Positions 6,611-14,452 of a DNA stretch of 18,045 nt are shown here, piece after piece. Below the pieces are notes generated by a model, which was not told the origin of the DNA, ran no database searches, and saw only the letters and a program-made list of their open reading frames with translations. Each line of letters opens with the position of its first letter. Position 1 is the first letter of the stretch. The stretch is from Bacillota bacterium (GTDB lineage: Bacteria; Bacillota_A; Clostridia; Lachnospirales; Lachnospiraceae), in NCBI GenBank assembly GCA_023443925.1, contig JAEZSL010000025.1:1-18045 (forward strand), given 5' to 3'. A program made the translations under genes and the position numbers.

Positions 6611-7693
6611 TCAATCCTCATCCTTTGTGGTTGCCTGTGCACCAAGGCTCTTTAAATAGCCATATTTCTTAAGTTCTTCCCTTTGGGCTTTTTCTGCTGC
6701 GATATACAAATCAGATTTCTCTTTCCAGATTTTACTTAAAGCCGGATCCTTTCTATTATCTTCCAGCTGAAAATCCTTGCTCAGAATATTTCCAAAAAAA
6801 CCGGTGAATTTTTCTGCGCCGGCGAGGTTTAGATGCAGGCCTGCATCACAGGTATCCGTTTTAAAGTCTATGTCCATATCATCCACATAGTTTAAGAAGT
6901 TAATATAGACCAGGTCGTTCTGTTCGGCAAAATCAATGATCTGCTGATCCCATTCGGGGTACCAGTAGGGATATATACTTGGGGATTTAATTAAAACCAG
7001 TTTAATTCCGTTTGCCTTGCACAGCCTGGTCATCCGGTTCAGGTAATCATAGCTGTTATCGCCAAACCGATAGTCGGGTAATTTTTTTCCGGTGGGTACT
7101 ACTGTAACCGGTTTTACATCCACCCGCATCAAATATCCGTTAATGGAGACTTTTTTTCTGTTAAACAGGTATTTGAAATCTTCGCCTGTAAGACTCGACC
7201 ATCGGCTGTGGTACCTTAATATGGGGAAAAGGTAGGATATAATATCTTCGTCCGGAGTCAGGGAAGCCTGTATATTTTTTAATTTCGACCCGGAAAATTT
7301 CATTCCGTCCAGAGTCATACGGTTATAAGCTTCATTTTGCGGTTCATTATATTTCATAGCCAGAACGTTAAAAACGATAACTTTAGGCTTTTCATACTTT
7401 AGGGTTTCCTCCAGCAAATAATAGGACTGCCAGATCAGCTGCTGGGCGCTGCCCCGGATATAACTGGTTATTCCGTAATCTTCCCATAAGGTAACGGGTG
7501 ATACATTGGAGAAGACTTCGCAGTCACCGATAAATATAACCTCGTGATTTTTCTCTTCCCCATAATATTCCTCAACTAAATTCCCTTCGTGAATTTCAGA
7601 TACATACTTGGGCATAAATAACCGCTGCAAAAATAGAAGGAAAACCAGAGCAAATCCTATGGCCAGGAGATTTATAATTATTTTTTTCTTCAT
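6611..7693 (-). CDS. DltD-like SGNH/GDSL-fold extracytoplasmic protein
   Basis: A single N-terminal membrane helix (residues 5-22) anchors a roughly 330-aa domain outside the cell. It has the SGNH block I as VIFIGDCEVFSNVSP, with Cys58 where Ser is the usual nucleophile, and a block V-like DAGLHLNLAGAEKF with D283 and H287. Proteins of this type (DltD, AlgX/AlgJ, DHHW family) work with MBOAT acyltransferases to move acyl or aminoacyl groups onto envelope polymers. The gene follows the MBOAT gene by about 170 bp and overlaps the neighbourhood of the lipoprotein start. ATCGGAGGAAAAG precedes the ATG at 7693. Whether Cys58 is catalytic (thioester-type intermediate) or the protein is non-catalytic cannot be told from sequence. 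Confidence 0.82.
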   Translation of the reverse strand: MKKKIIINLLAIGFALVFLLFLQRLFMPKYVSEIHEGNLVEEYYGEEKNHEVIFIGDCEVFSNVSPVTLWEDYGITSYIRGSAQQLIWQSYYLLEETLKYEKPKVIVFNVLAMKYNEPQNEAYNRMTLDGMKFSGSKLKNIQASLTPDEDIISYLFPILRYHSRWSSLTGEDFKYLFNRKKVSINGYLMRVDVKPVTVVPTGKKLPDYRFGDNSYDYLNRMTRLCKANGIKLVLIKSPSIYPYWYPEWDQQIIDFAEQNDLVYINFLNYVDDMDIDFKTDTCDAGLHLNLAGAEKFTGFFGNILSKDFQLEDNRKDPALSKIWKEKSDLYIAAEKAQREELKKYGYLKSLGAQATTKDED

Positions 7694-7863
7694 CTTTTCC
7701 TCCGATCTTCGTGGGGTTACGTGTTATCAAAAACTGAAACTTTTAATATGGCAGTGGCGTCTATTAAGTCAAACCGTCTGAAAAGTTTAGACCAGAATCC
7801 GTTTTGTATTTGCAATTTATACAGCGGTCTATGTTTAAATTAGAGCCGGCTAATAAATTCAAA

Positions 7864-9441
7864 TTAAAACTGGCTGTATATAAACTGGCTTGCATCGTAG
7901 CCAATTCCGTAAGCTCCGAAAATCAAGACAGAAAAAAACAGAAGAAAATAGATGGCATACCTTACCAGAACCGGTTTAGCCGAAAGCTTTACACGGACAC
8001 TGCCCCTTCGCTGGATTAAACTTACGGTTAGCACCGTAAGAACGGCTAATATAAGCACAATATAATCGGAGAGTTTCAGGCCCAGGCCCATAAAACCGCT
8101 CTTTAACAATTCACCCAGATTTAAGGTAGTAAATATGGAACCGTACATTTTAAGGGTGGTACTTACATCCCGATAGCAGTCAAAGGTCCTTAAGAAACTC
8201 ATAAGCCAGAAAGTGCGGGCAATCTGAAACAGCCGGTAGTAAAAAGTATGCTCTATATGGCACCGCTGGTGGAATTTTGCATAGAAAGGCGCACATTCCT
8301 GAGAGATCAGGATAATCACACCGTTTGCCAGCCCCCACACGATAAAGTTCCAGCTGCCTCCGTGCCAGAAACCGGTTGTAAACCAGACAAGGAGGGTAGC
8401 AATATAAACCGGAATCCGTTTACCGATGTTTTCGCCAAAACGTGCTCTTGAAGTCTTCGAAAGATTTAACATGGGCTTGCAGACCGAGATGGGATAAAAC
8501 AGGTACTCTTTAAACCAGGTACCTAATGAAATGTGCCATCTGCGCCAATATTCCACGATGGACTTAGAAAAGTAAGGACGGATAAAGTTTTCTTTGATCC
8601 GGATTCCCAGGACTTCCGCAATGCCGATGGTGATGTCGATACCACCCGTAAAATCGGAATAAAGTTCAATGGCATAAAAAAACATACCCAGCAGAACATA
8701 AGAGCCCTGATATTTATCCGGATCACCGATTATGGTGTTAACAGCAATTAATAGGCGGTCTGCTATGACCAGCTTCTTAAAATATCCCCATAAAATCCTG
8801 GTGGCACCAAAAGAAATGTTACGTCCGTCAAAGCTGTGTTTTTTAAACATCGTTTCCTTCAGATCGTCAAACCGGCTGATAGGGCCTTGTATCAATTGGG
8901 GAAAGAAAGAGATAAAAAGGGCCAGCCGGAAGAGATTTTTTTCAGCCGGATATTTCTCCCTGTATACATCGATTACATACCCCATAGTCTGAAAGGTATA
9001 AAAGGAAATACCAAGAGGAAGTATAAACTGGAAAAAGGAAAGTTCCTGGTTAAAGATCATGTTAATATTGGAAATTGTAAAGTCCGAATATTTTAGTACG
9101 GCCAGGATACCAAAATTTAAGAACAGGCATAAAAGCAGCCACCGAAAGCGCCGGGACTTCATAACAGCCTTATATTCTTTCTTTTCCTCCCTGGTAAGGG
9201 TTTCTTTCCGTTCCTTTAAATACGCGTCCTGAAGCTCCTTCTGACATGTAATTTTCCGGGTAATCAGATAAGAGGAAACCGTTGTAAATAATATATAAAT
9301 CAGATACCTTATTCCTGCAAAATAATAAAAGATGTAGCTTGCAATCAGCAGCAGTACCCACTGAAATCGTTTGGGTATCGAATAATAAATTATAAACAAC
9401 AACAATATGAAAATAACAAAATTATGGGATGTAAAAAGCAT
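7864..9441 (-). CDS. MBOAT family acyltransferase (DltB/AlgI-like)
   Basis: This polytopic membrane protein of 525 aa has about a dozen hydrophobic segments. MBOAT signatures are present: PLGISFYTFQTMGYVIDVYR (residues 142-161), FFPQLIQGPISRF (179-191), the EYWRRWHISLGTWFKEYLFYP block (297-317) with H303, and the catalytic His360 in FWHGGSWNFIVWG. In DltB and AlgI this histidine passes an acyl group through the membrane from a cytoplasmic donor to an outer acceptor. Here the donor is expected to be the carrier protein encoded 30 bp upstream, and the SGNH protein downstream the external partner. GAGGGGGT precedes the ATG at 9441. The length exceeds a typical DltB (about 400 aa) and is closer to AlgI/PatA-type members, so the acceptor need not be teichoic acid. 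Confidence 0.92.
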   Translation of the reverse strand: MLFTSHNFVIFILLLFIIYYSIPKRFQWVLLLIASYIFYYFAGIRYLIYILFTTVSSYLITRKITCQKELQDAYLKERKETLTREEKKEYKAVMKSRRFRWLLLCLFLNFGILAVLKYSDFTISNINMIFNQELSFFQFILPLGISFYTFQTMGYVIDVYREKYPAEKNLFRLALFISFFPQLIQGPISRFDDLKETMFKKHSFDGRNISFGATRILWGYFKKLVIADRLLIAVNTIIGDPDKYQGSYVLLGMFFYAIELYSDFTGGIDITIGIAEVLGIRIKENFIRPYFSKSIVEYWRRWHISLGTWFKEYLFYPISVCKPMLNLSKTSRARFGENIGKRIPVYIATLLVWFTTGFWHGGSWNFIVWGLANGVIILISQECAPFYAKFHQRCHIEHTFYYRLFQIARTFWLMSFLRTFDCYRDVSTTLKMYGSIFTTLNLGELLKSGFMGLGLKLSDYIVLILAVLTVLTVSLIQRRGSVRVKLSAKPVLVRYAIYFLLFFSVLIFGAYGIGYDASQFIYSQF

Positions 9442-9471
9442 GCTACCCCCTCATTCTAGATAAAATTTAGC

Positions 9472-9699
9472 TTATTCATCGAGTAAACGTTCAACTAACT
9501 GCCAGAGTGCTTTGGCAGAATTAAAATTTTCCGGAACGATTTCATCTGCCGGAATGGCAACATCAAATTCATCATTTATCTCCGCGATCAGAGTTACGAT
9601 ATCAAAAGAATCAATAACATTATCATCAATTAAGGTATTACAGGTCTCATAATTAATCTCCGGATGCAAGCTTTTTAAAATTTCTAATAGTTGTTCCAT
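9472..9699 (-). CDS. Acyl/aminoacyl carrier protein (DltC-like)
   Basis: This 75-aa acidic helical protein has the carrier-protein site DSFDIVTLI, in which Ser31 should be modified with 4'-phosphopantetheine. The following EINDEFDVAIPADEI matches helices II and III of the ACP/DltC fold. Its place between the adenylating ligase and the MBOAT gene says that it carries the activated amino acid as a thioester to the membrane. No phosphopantetheinyl transferase gene is in the window, so a housekeeping Acp/Sfp-type enzyme must act on it. AGAAGGAGATTC before the ATG at 9699 is a strong ribosome site. The 159-bp gap upstream contains a small hairpin (9722-9734). Confidence 0.92.
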   Translation of the reverse strand: MEQLLEILKSLHPEINYETCNTLIDDNVIDSFDIVTLIAEINDEFDVAIPADEIVPENFNSAKALWQLVERLLDE

Positions 9700-9721
9700 G
9701 AATCTCCTTCTGTCTGAGTTG

Positions 9722-9734
9722 AGGCAGAATGCCT
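9722..9734 (-). promoter_or_regulatory. Small hairpin in the leader of the carrier-protein gene
   Basis: AGGCA-TTC-TGCCT on the minus strand lies about 12 nt upstream of the carrier-protein ribosome site, in an otherwise unexplained 159-bp gap inside the operon. It could be a processing or stability element that raises carrier-protein expression relative to the ligase. This is inference only. Confidence 0.3.
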
Positions 9735-9858
9735 GTGATCAGACTTGTTTTTATTTAAAGTCTTGTTGCTGATTATTAATTTAAAGCCATGATAAGTCTA
9801 AAGCTTTAATAAGCCTGAAAGTAACTGAGTGATATGGTGCAAAATAAAAAGCTCAAAG

Positions 9859-11379
9859 TTATGACTTAAGATAGCTTTTTTTATACCGTTCCAGCAATAA
9901 TACCCGGTTTATCTTACCGTTGGGAGTCAGAGGTATTTCCTCCAGAACCTCAATTACATTTGGCAGCATATATCTGGGCAGTTTCTCCTTCAGACCGTTT
10001 ATAATTTCACTGGCAGTCAGGCTTCCGGTATAATATAAAACAATTTTTTTCTTATCATTATCAAATAAACAACAGGCACTTTTGATTCCGTCCAGGTTAT
10101 TAACTCCATTTTCAATTTCCCCCAGTTCGATCCGGTGACCCATATGCTTAATCTGATTGTCCCTGCGGGAGAGAAATAAAAGTTCGCCCTGGGCATTGTA
10201 TTTTCCCATATCACCGGTGCGGTAGATCAGTTCCGGATAAGACTGGTTCAAAGGGTTCTGTGTAAAGACTTCCTGGGTTCTGGTAAAATCACCGTAATAG
10301 CCAAGGGTCAGTGCGGTGCCCCGGATACAGATTTCACCGGGATCGCCGGGAGCGGGTATTTGATTTTTCTCATCTAAGAGCAGGATTTCCGTATTGCGAA
10401 AAGGCTTGCCAATGGGCATTGCTTCTTCCGTACTAAAATCTCTGTCAACATGATAATAACAGGACATTCCTGTGGCTTCCGTCGGCCCGTACAGATTAAA
10501 ATAACGTGCATCCGGCAGGGCTTTTTTCCACAGGTTGAACTGTTTTATGGGGAATACTTCGCTGCCAAAGGCTATGGTATGCAAGTATCTGGGGATAAGT
10601 TTATCCAGGGTGCCAAAAGAAGAAATCATGGTAAGGGCCGAGACAACCCAGCATACAGTATTGATTTTGTAAAGGTTTAAAAACTCCACCAGCTTTACGG
10701 GGAAGCGGAATAAACTTTTAGGAATCAGATACGTGGTTGCACCAAATTTTAGGGTAGGATAAAGTTCTTTTAAACAGGCATCCACATATAAGGGGGTTTG
10801 ATTGCCGAATACAGTATTTTCGTTAAATTTAAGAACTTCGGACAAGCTTTCTATATAGTCGATAACGGAGCGGTGGCAGGCGATCACTCCTTTTGGAATA
10901 CCGGTGGAACCGGAGGTGAAAACGATGTAGATCGGGTCTGTATCGATGGCCTTTTCCCGGATAGAAAGGAGGACTTCCTCTCTGGGAACTGTTTTTATAA
11001 TATCGCTATATAGATAAATCTTCCCCTGACCCAGGGTAGGAATCAAGTCCTTGGTTGATAAGTCACAGATAACCGCTCTGGGATTTAGTTTCTGGAAAAT
11101 AAGCTGTATCCGCTCCTTTGGCATTTCCTCATCTAAAGGTACGTAGTAATTGCCGCCATAAAGAATACCGTAAAAAGCTGCAATGGCGTCCGGGTGTTTC
11201 TTCATAAATACAATAACGGGTTCTTTATATATTTTTTCAAGGCTTAAAAAAGTACCGATGGCTCTGGCCCGCAATAATACTTCACGGAAAGTCAGGCCGG
11301 TTTCTTCATTGGCATAGGCTGTTTTATCCGGCTTCTGCGCTGCGGCAGATTCCAGATATTCCAGAACATTACGCTGCAT
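9859..11379 (-). CDS. DltA-like amino acid:carrier protein ligase (adenylation domain)
   Basis: This stand-alone 506-aa ANL adenylating enzyme activates an amino acid with ATP and loads it on a carrier protein. Core motifs: A3 YIVFTSGSTGIPKGV (151-165), A5 NLYGPTEATG (295-304), A7 YRTGD (386-390), A8 with KHMGHRIELGEIE (411-423), A10 PLTPNGKINR with K489. D200, which should hold the alpha-amino group, is present. By ungapped comparison from memory with GrsA-PheA and DltA, pocket position 239 is Lys204. The position of DltA Cys269 (FCGE), implicated in D-Ala selection, is Gly272 (FGSE). Both argue against plain D-alanine and for another, perhaps acidic, amino acid. The start at 11379 has AAGGAG 6 nt upstream, 20 bp after the racemase gene. 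Confidence 0.9.
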   Translation of the reverse strand: MQRNVLEYLESAAAQKPDKTAYANEETGLTFREVLLRARAIGTFLSLEKIYKEPVIVFMKKHPDAIAAFYGILYGGNYYVPLDEEMPKERIQLIFQKLNPRAVICDLSTKDLIPTLGQGKIYLYSDIIKTVPREEVLLSIREKAIDTDPIYIVFTSGSTGIPKGVIACHRSVIDYIESLSEVLKFNENTVFGNQTPLYVDACLKELYPTLKFGATTYLIPKSLFRFPVKLVEFLNLYKINTVCWVVSALTMISSFGTLDKLIPRYLHTIAFGSEVFPIKQFNLWKKALPDARYFNLYGPTEATGMSCYYHVDRDFSTEEAMPIGKPFRNTEILLLDEKNQIPAPGDPGEICIRGTALTLGYYGDFTRTQEVFTQNPLNQSYPELIYRTGDMGKYNAQGELLFLSRRDNQIKHMGHRIELGEIENGVNNLDGIKSACCLFDNDKKKIVLYYTGSLTASEIINGLKEKLPRYMLPNVIEVLEEIPLTPNGKINRVLLLERYKKSYLKS

Positions 11380-11399
11380 ATTTTCTCCTTCTTTCCGGG

Positions 11400-12137
11400 T
11401 TACCCTGTGATTAAGCTGTCATATCCGCTTTTAAGTTTTCCTCCGCATAAAAGCACGGACTGTGCGGCTAATACTTCCATGGCATCCAGGTAACCGGGGC
11501 CAATCGTAAAGTCACGTTTTACCAGGGATAGTTCGGTACAGCCGATTATATTTACCTGGCAGCCGTGTTTTTTTAGTTCCTCGGATACCTGGTAGAATTT
11601 CTCCGGGTTGATTGGCAGCCCTGCTTTAATGTTTTCATAGATTAACTGATTTACGGTTTCCTGTCCCTTTTTAGAGGGAATAACCAGTTGGATTCCGTGT
11701 AAACGAAGCTCATCCTGAAATATTTTACTGAATACGGTTCCTTCCGTTGCCAGGAGCCCGGCGATTTCCACCTGGCTGCGTTTTAATTCAAGAGCGGTTT
11801 CGCTTATCATGTTGATAATAGGAACCGGTATATTCTGTGACAGCAGGGAATGGTAAAAATGAGCTGTAATACACGGGATTGCTATATAATCCACATTGAG
11901 GGAAACCAGTCTGCTTCCTATTTCAAGCATTGGTACTACCGGACTGCTGCTGCTTTTGCCAAGGATATGGGAAGTCCGGTCCGGGATAGAAGGGCAGTTA
12001 TAAATCACCATTTCCAGATGTTCCTGGTCGCAACCTGCCTCCGTCATCTTTAAAATCAGATCAAAAAAATAATTTGTAGCAAAGGGGCCAAGCCCTCCGA
12101 TTACTCCTAATTTTTTCGTAGAGCATCCTCCTTTCAC
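11400..12137 (-). CDS. Aspartate/glutamate racemase family protein
   Basis: This cofactor-independent racemase interconverts L- and D-forms (Asp, Glu or a related amino acid) by a two-cysteine mechanism. Both catalytic cysteines are present in typical surroundings: IPCITAHFYHS and IIGCTELSLV. Also seen are the N-terminal KKLGVIGGLGPFAT and the NCPSIPDRT motif of the RacD/YgeA-like group. It probably supplies a D-amino acid to the ligase encoded 20 bp downstream. The start is odd. AAAGGAGG (12134-12127) is perfectly spaced for a codon at 12119-12117, which would give the canonical MKKLGVIGG, but that codon is ACG, not ATG. The next in-frame start is GTG 12137 (used here), inside or before the ribosome site; a further GTG lies at 12206. 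Confidence 0.85.
   Translation of the reverse strand: MKGGCSTKKLGVIGGLGPFATNYFFDLILKMTEAGCDQEHLEMVIYNCPSIPDRTSHILGKSSSSPVVPMLEIGSRLVSLNVDYIAIPCITAHFYHSLLSQNIPVPIINMISETALELKRSQVEIAGLLATEGTVFSKIFQDELRLHGIQLVIPSKKGQETVNQLIYENIKAGLPINPEKFYQVSEELKKHGCQVNIIGCTELSLVKRDFTIGPGYLDAMEVLAAQSVLLCGGKLKSGYDSLITG
12127..12134 (-). promoter_or_regulatory. Ribosome site pointing to an ACG codon
   Basis: AAAGGAGG on the minus strand stands 7 nt before ACG-AAA-AAA-TTA. One T to C change would explain the loss of the ATG. An ATG directly abutting the GGAGG (12126-12124) is out of frame and encodes only about 21 codons. Confidence 0.6.
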
Positions 12138-12251
12138 TTTCCGGGATTCAAACTTCAAAGGCCCTTCCACGTGCTTTACAGGAATGAAAAGTTGACCTTT
12201 TGGCACCTGAATCTTTTAAGGTAATTGAGAAACAGCATATTTTTATATAGC

Positions 12252-13883
12252 TTACTCCTTTGGAGTTGCCGGGTATAAGGATTTATTGTAGTTGTAATAG
12301 TTATTCCCGCGTTTTTTAGATAGTGCTGCCAGCTGGGAATCGGTAAGCATAAAAGATTCTCTATGATCTACGTTGGGACAGGAATCGTAATGATACCAGT
12401 CGCCACCGATTTTGATAAGACTCCAGTAATGCCTGGTGGTGCCGCCTACCCGGGTAATATCTATACTTTCAATTCCTGCTAAAGTCAGCAGCTCTTTGGA
12501 AACTGCAAAATAGGTGAAACAGTCTCCTACTCCTTTTTTAATACCATTATAGGCTTCCTTCATCCAGTCGCTTTTATCGGAATAACCAGTATAGGAGATG
12601 TGGCTTTTTGTCCATTTATAAATGGCATAGGCCTTGTCTCTCTGACTCATAGAGGAACCGGTAATATTGTCCAGGATATCTTCTGCCAGAGAATCAAGTG
12701 CTGATTTATCCACCTTATATTCTTTTACGGTTAGGTTAATGGTTTTCTCTGTTTTATTGCCGCTGGAATCTTTGGCACTGTATATAACCGGATAGGTACC
12801 GGCTTTTCTTAGATTAACCTTGCTGTTGTCCACAGTAAAGTCAACTTCCTTATCTTTGTTATCCGTAACCGTTATATTAGTTTTATAGGAAACTTTGTCA
12901 CCGATATACACAGTCCGGTCTACGGCACCTGCAATAACCGGGGCTTGTGTATCAGCTTTTATTGTCAGTTTAGTTGTCAGTTCCGTTATATTACCACTAT
13001 CATCCTTTAGCTGTATAACCGTATCAAAAGTACCGGTTTTTTTTGTATCGGGATTATTTTTAAAGGAAACGGTCACCGGAGAGACATCCACAATATTACT
13101 GACAAAATTACGGGCATCAAGAATATCGCCAACCCAGGCTTCCTGATCTACTGCCGTAGCTGCCGGCGGGGTAAAATCAATTACCTCCAGTTTACAGGTA
13201 ATAATACTATTATCTGCTTTAATTTTTATATCATGCACTGCAGGTTTATTTAAATTCAGTTTACTCATATCCGTTTCGTAGGATAGCTTATAATTCGTAG
13301 TATTCTGGAATTCTTTCACATCCACAAGGGGTGAACCGGCCTCTATCCGGACTGTCTTCTTAATATCGATAAGCGTCAGGGAAGCAGACAGCTCGGCCCG
13401 GTTGCTGCTGGTATCGGTAAGAACCAAAGTTACGGGCTGATCACCGGTTTTGCCAAAATCCGGGGAAGCTTTGTAAGTAACCGTCACGCTGGTGGCATCC
13501 TTTATATTATTAAGAAATGTTTCCGGTTTGAGTTCCTCTCCCAGAGGAGCGGCCTGATTTACCACCTCGGCAGCGGGAGCCGTGGTATCCACAATATTAA
13601 GGGTTACGGTATAGATTTTGCCGCCGGTCCGTATTTGAACCGGGTAAGCTCCCGGTGTATTCAAATCAAGGGTTGAGAGATCGGTTTCAAAAGAGGCATC
13701 CTCATCTTTATTAATCAAAAACTCCCTCGCGTCAGAAAGTTTCGTACCTGCTTCCAGGGTAACGGACTTTCGTACCTTTGGCATAAAGTACTGGTAACTG
13801 AATATACCTATAATTATGGCAGCGATGCAAAGCAATGTGGTTAGAAGGATTGTAATTTTACTGCGTCTGTGTCGTCTGTACAT
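12252..13883 (-). CDS. Membrane-anchored Ig-repeat protein with transglutaminase-like domain
   Basis: This 543-aa protein has a basic N-terminus and one membrane helix (residues 9-29), so the bulk is extracellular. Residues 36-388 are beta-sandwich repeats of the bacterial Ig-like type (DTTAPAAEVVNQ, DFTPPAATAVDQ and DTQAPVIAGAVD mark repeat starts). The first two modules (about 36-173) are duplicated as a pair (174-310), followed by a fifth module. The C-terminal 395-540 is a transglutaminase-like cysteine peptidase/transferase fold with the triad C455 (VGDCFTYF), H485 (TRHYWSLI) and D500 (WYHYDSCP). It could crosslink, hydrolyse or amidate envelope polymers or proteins. GGAGGTAAGAC precedes the ATG at 13883. 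It is the first gene of the unit, 45-115 bp before the racemase depending on the racemase start. Confidence 0.88.
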   Translation of the reverse strand: MYRRHRRSKITILLTTLLCIAAIIIGIFSYQYFMPKVRKSVTLEAGTKLSDAREFLINKDEDASFETDLSTLDLNTPGAYPVQIRTGGKIYTVTLNIVDTTAPAAEVVNQAAPLGEELKPETFLNNIKDATSVTVTYKASPDFGKTGDQPVTLVLTDTSSNRAELSASLTLIDIKKTVRIEAGSPLVDVKEFQNTTNYKLSYETDMSKLNLNKPAVHDIKIKADNSIITCKLEVIDFTPPAATAVDQEAWVGDILDARNFVSNIVDVSPVTVSFKNNPDTKKTGTFDTVIQLKDDSGNITELTTKLTIKADTQAPVIAGAVDRTVYIGDKVSYKTNITVTDNKDKEVDFTVDNSKVNLRKAGTYPVIYSAKDSSGNKTEKTINLTVKEYKVDKSALDSLAEDILDNITGSSMSQRDKAYAIYKWTKSHISYTGYSDKSDWMKEAYNGIKKGVGDCFTYFAVSKELLTLAGIESIDITRVGGTTRHYWSLIKIGGDWYHYDSCPNVDHRESFMLTDSQLAALSKKRGNNYYNYNKSLYPATPKE

Positions 13884-14452
13884 GTCTTACCTCCATATTA
13901 ACACCGATAAAGGGCTTCGTAGCAGGGTTCTGCTATTAGTAATCTGATTACCTTTTGCTTCTTTATGGCTTCGAAATTAAAATCAGATAATGAAGGTATT
14001 ATATGATTATCCATGAAAATTAATCGTAATAAGACAAAATAAGGATTCAATTTGGCATGGAAATTACAGGGGATAAAAAATAAAGAAAGGACAAAGTATC
14101 TCAACCAAAATAAAGAATCTGATAGAAGTGATATCTTGTGTTTGTTATAATAGTACTATTGAGAAAACGAAAAGCAGATATACTTATTTTTTCGCTGGCT
14201 AGGTTATATTAGAAATGGTTTTAATATATAATCGGCTTAAGAAGAAAAAAAACAGTGTATTAGATGATTGCAACCTGAAGTAACATTCTAGCAACTAATA
14301 ATTGATTTTGTATAATGAACGGATATGTTAATATTAATATGTAACCCAAGTTAAAAAATAATAAGTATAGAGTGATTAGGTTGAAAAAACGAAATACAGT
14401 TTTTCAACATCTTGATTTATACGTGCGCTTAGGCGCACAGACGGGAGTTAAA
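13884..14452. other. Divergent intergenic region between the Dlt-like unit and the XRE gene
   Basis: About 570 bp of AT-rich DNA without a convincing gene. A minus-strand TATAAT (14003-13998) sits in an imperfect dyad (about 13997-14030) and may drive the large unit. On the plus strand there is an extended -10 TGTTATAAT (14143-14151) and another TATAAT (14311-14316), the latter followed by a palindromic TTAATATTAA between two ATATGT repeats (14323-14342), a possible XRE operator. None has a good -35 box, so all are tentative. Confidence 0.4.
14423..14438 (+). promoter_or_regulatory. GC-rich hairpin just before the XRE ribosome site
   Basis: GTGCGC-TTAG-GCGCAC is a perfect 6-bp stem with a tetraloop, standing out in AT-rich DNA. 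It ends 4 nt before the GGGAG ribosome site of the regulator gene. It could modulate translation or mRNA stability, and it argues that the upstream in-frame GTG at 14372 is not the start. Confidence 0.45.

Noticed and set aside
8732..9096. Plus-strand open frames inside the MBOAT gene
   Set aside because: They are antisense to a well-supported membrane protein gene and contain no recognisable motif or ribosome site.
6072..11379. Calling the genes dltA, dltB, dltC and dltD outright
   Set aside because: The ligase lacks the DltA Cys and has a Lys in the pocket, the MBOAT is longer than DltB, the SGNH protein has Cys for Ser, and the gene order and partners differ. Only '-like' names are justified.
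13898..14104. Minus-strand 68-codon frame upstream of the transglutaminase
   Set aside because: No ribosome site or family resemblance; it lies in the AT-rich promoter region and ends 15 bp before the transglutaminase start, so it is probably leader sequence.
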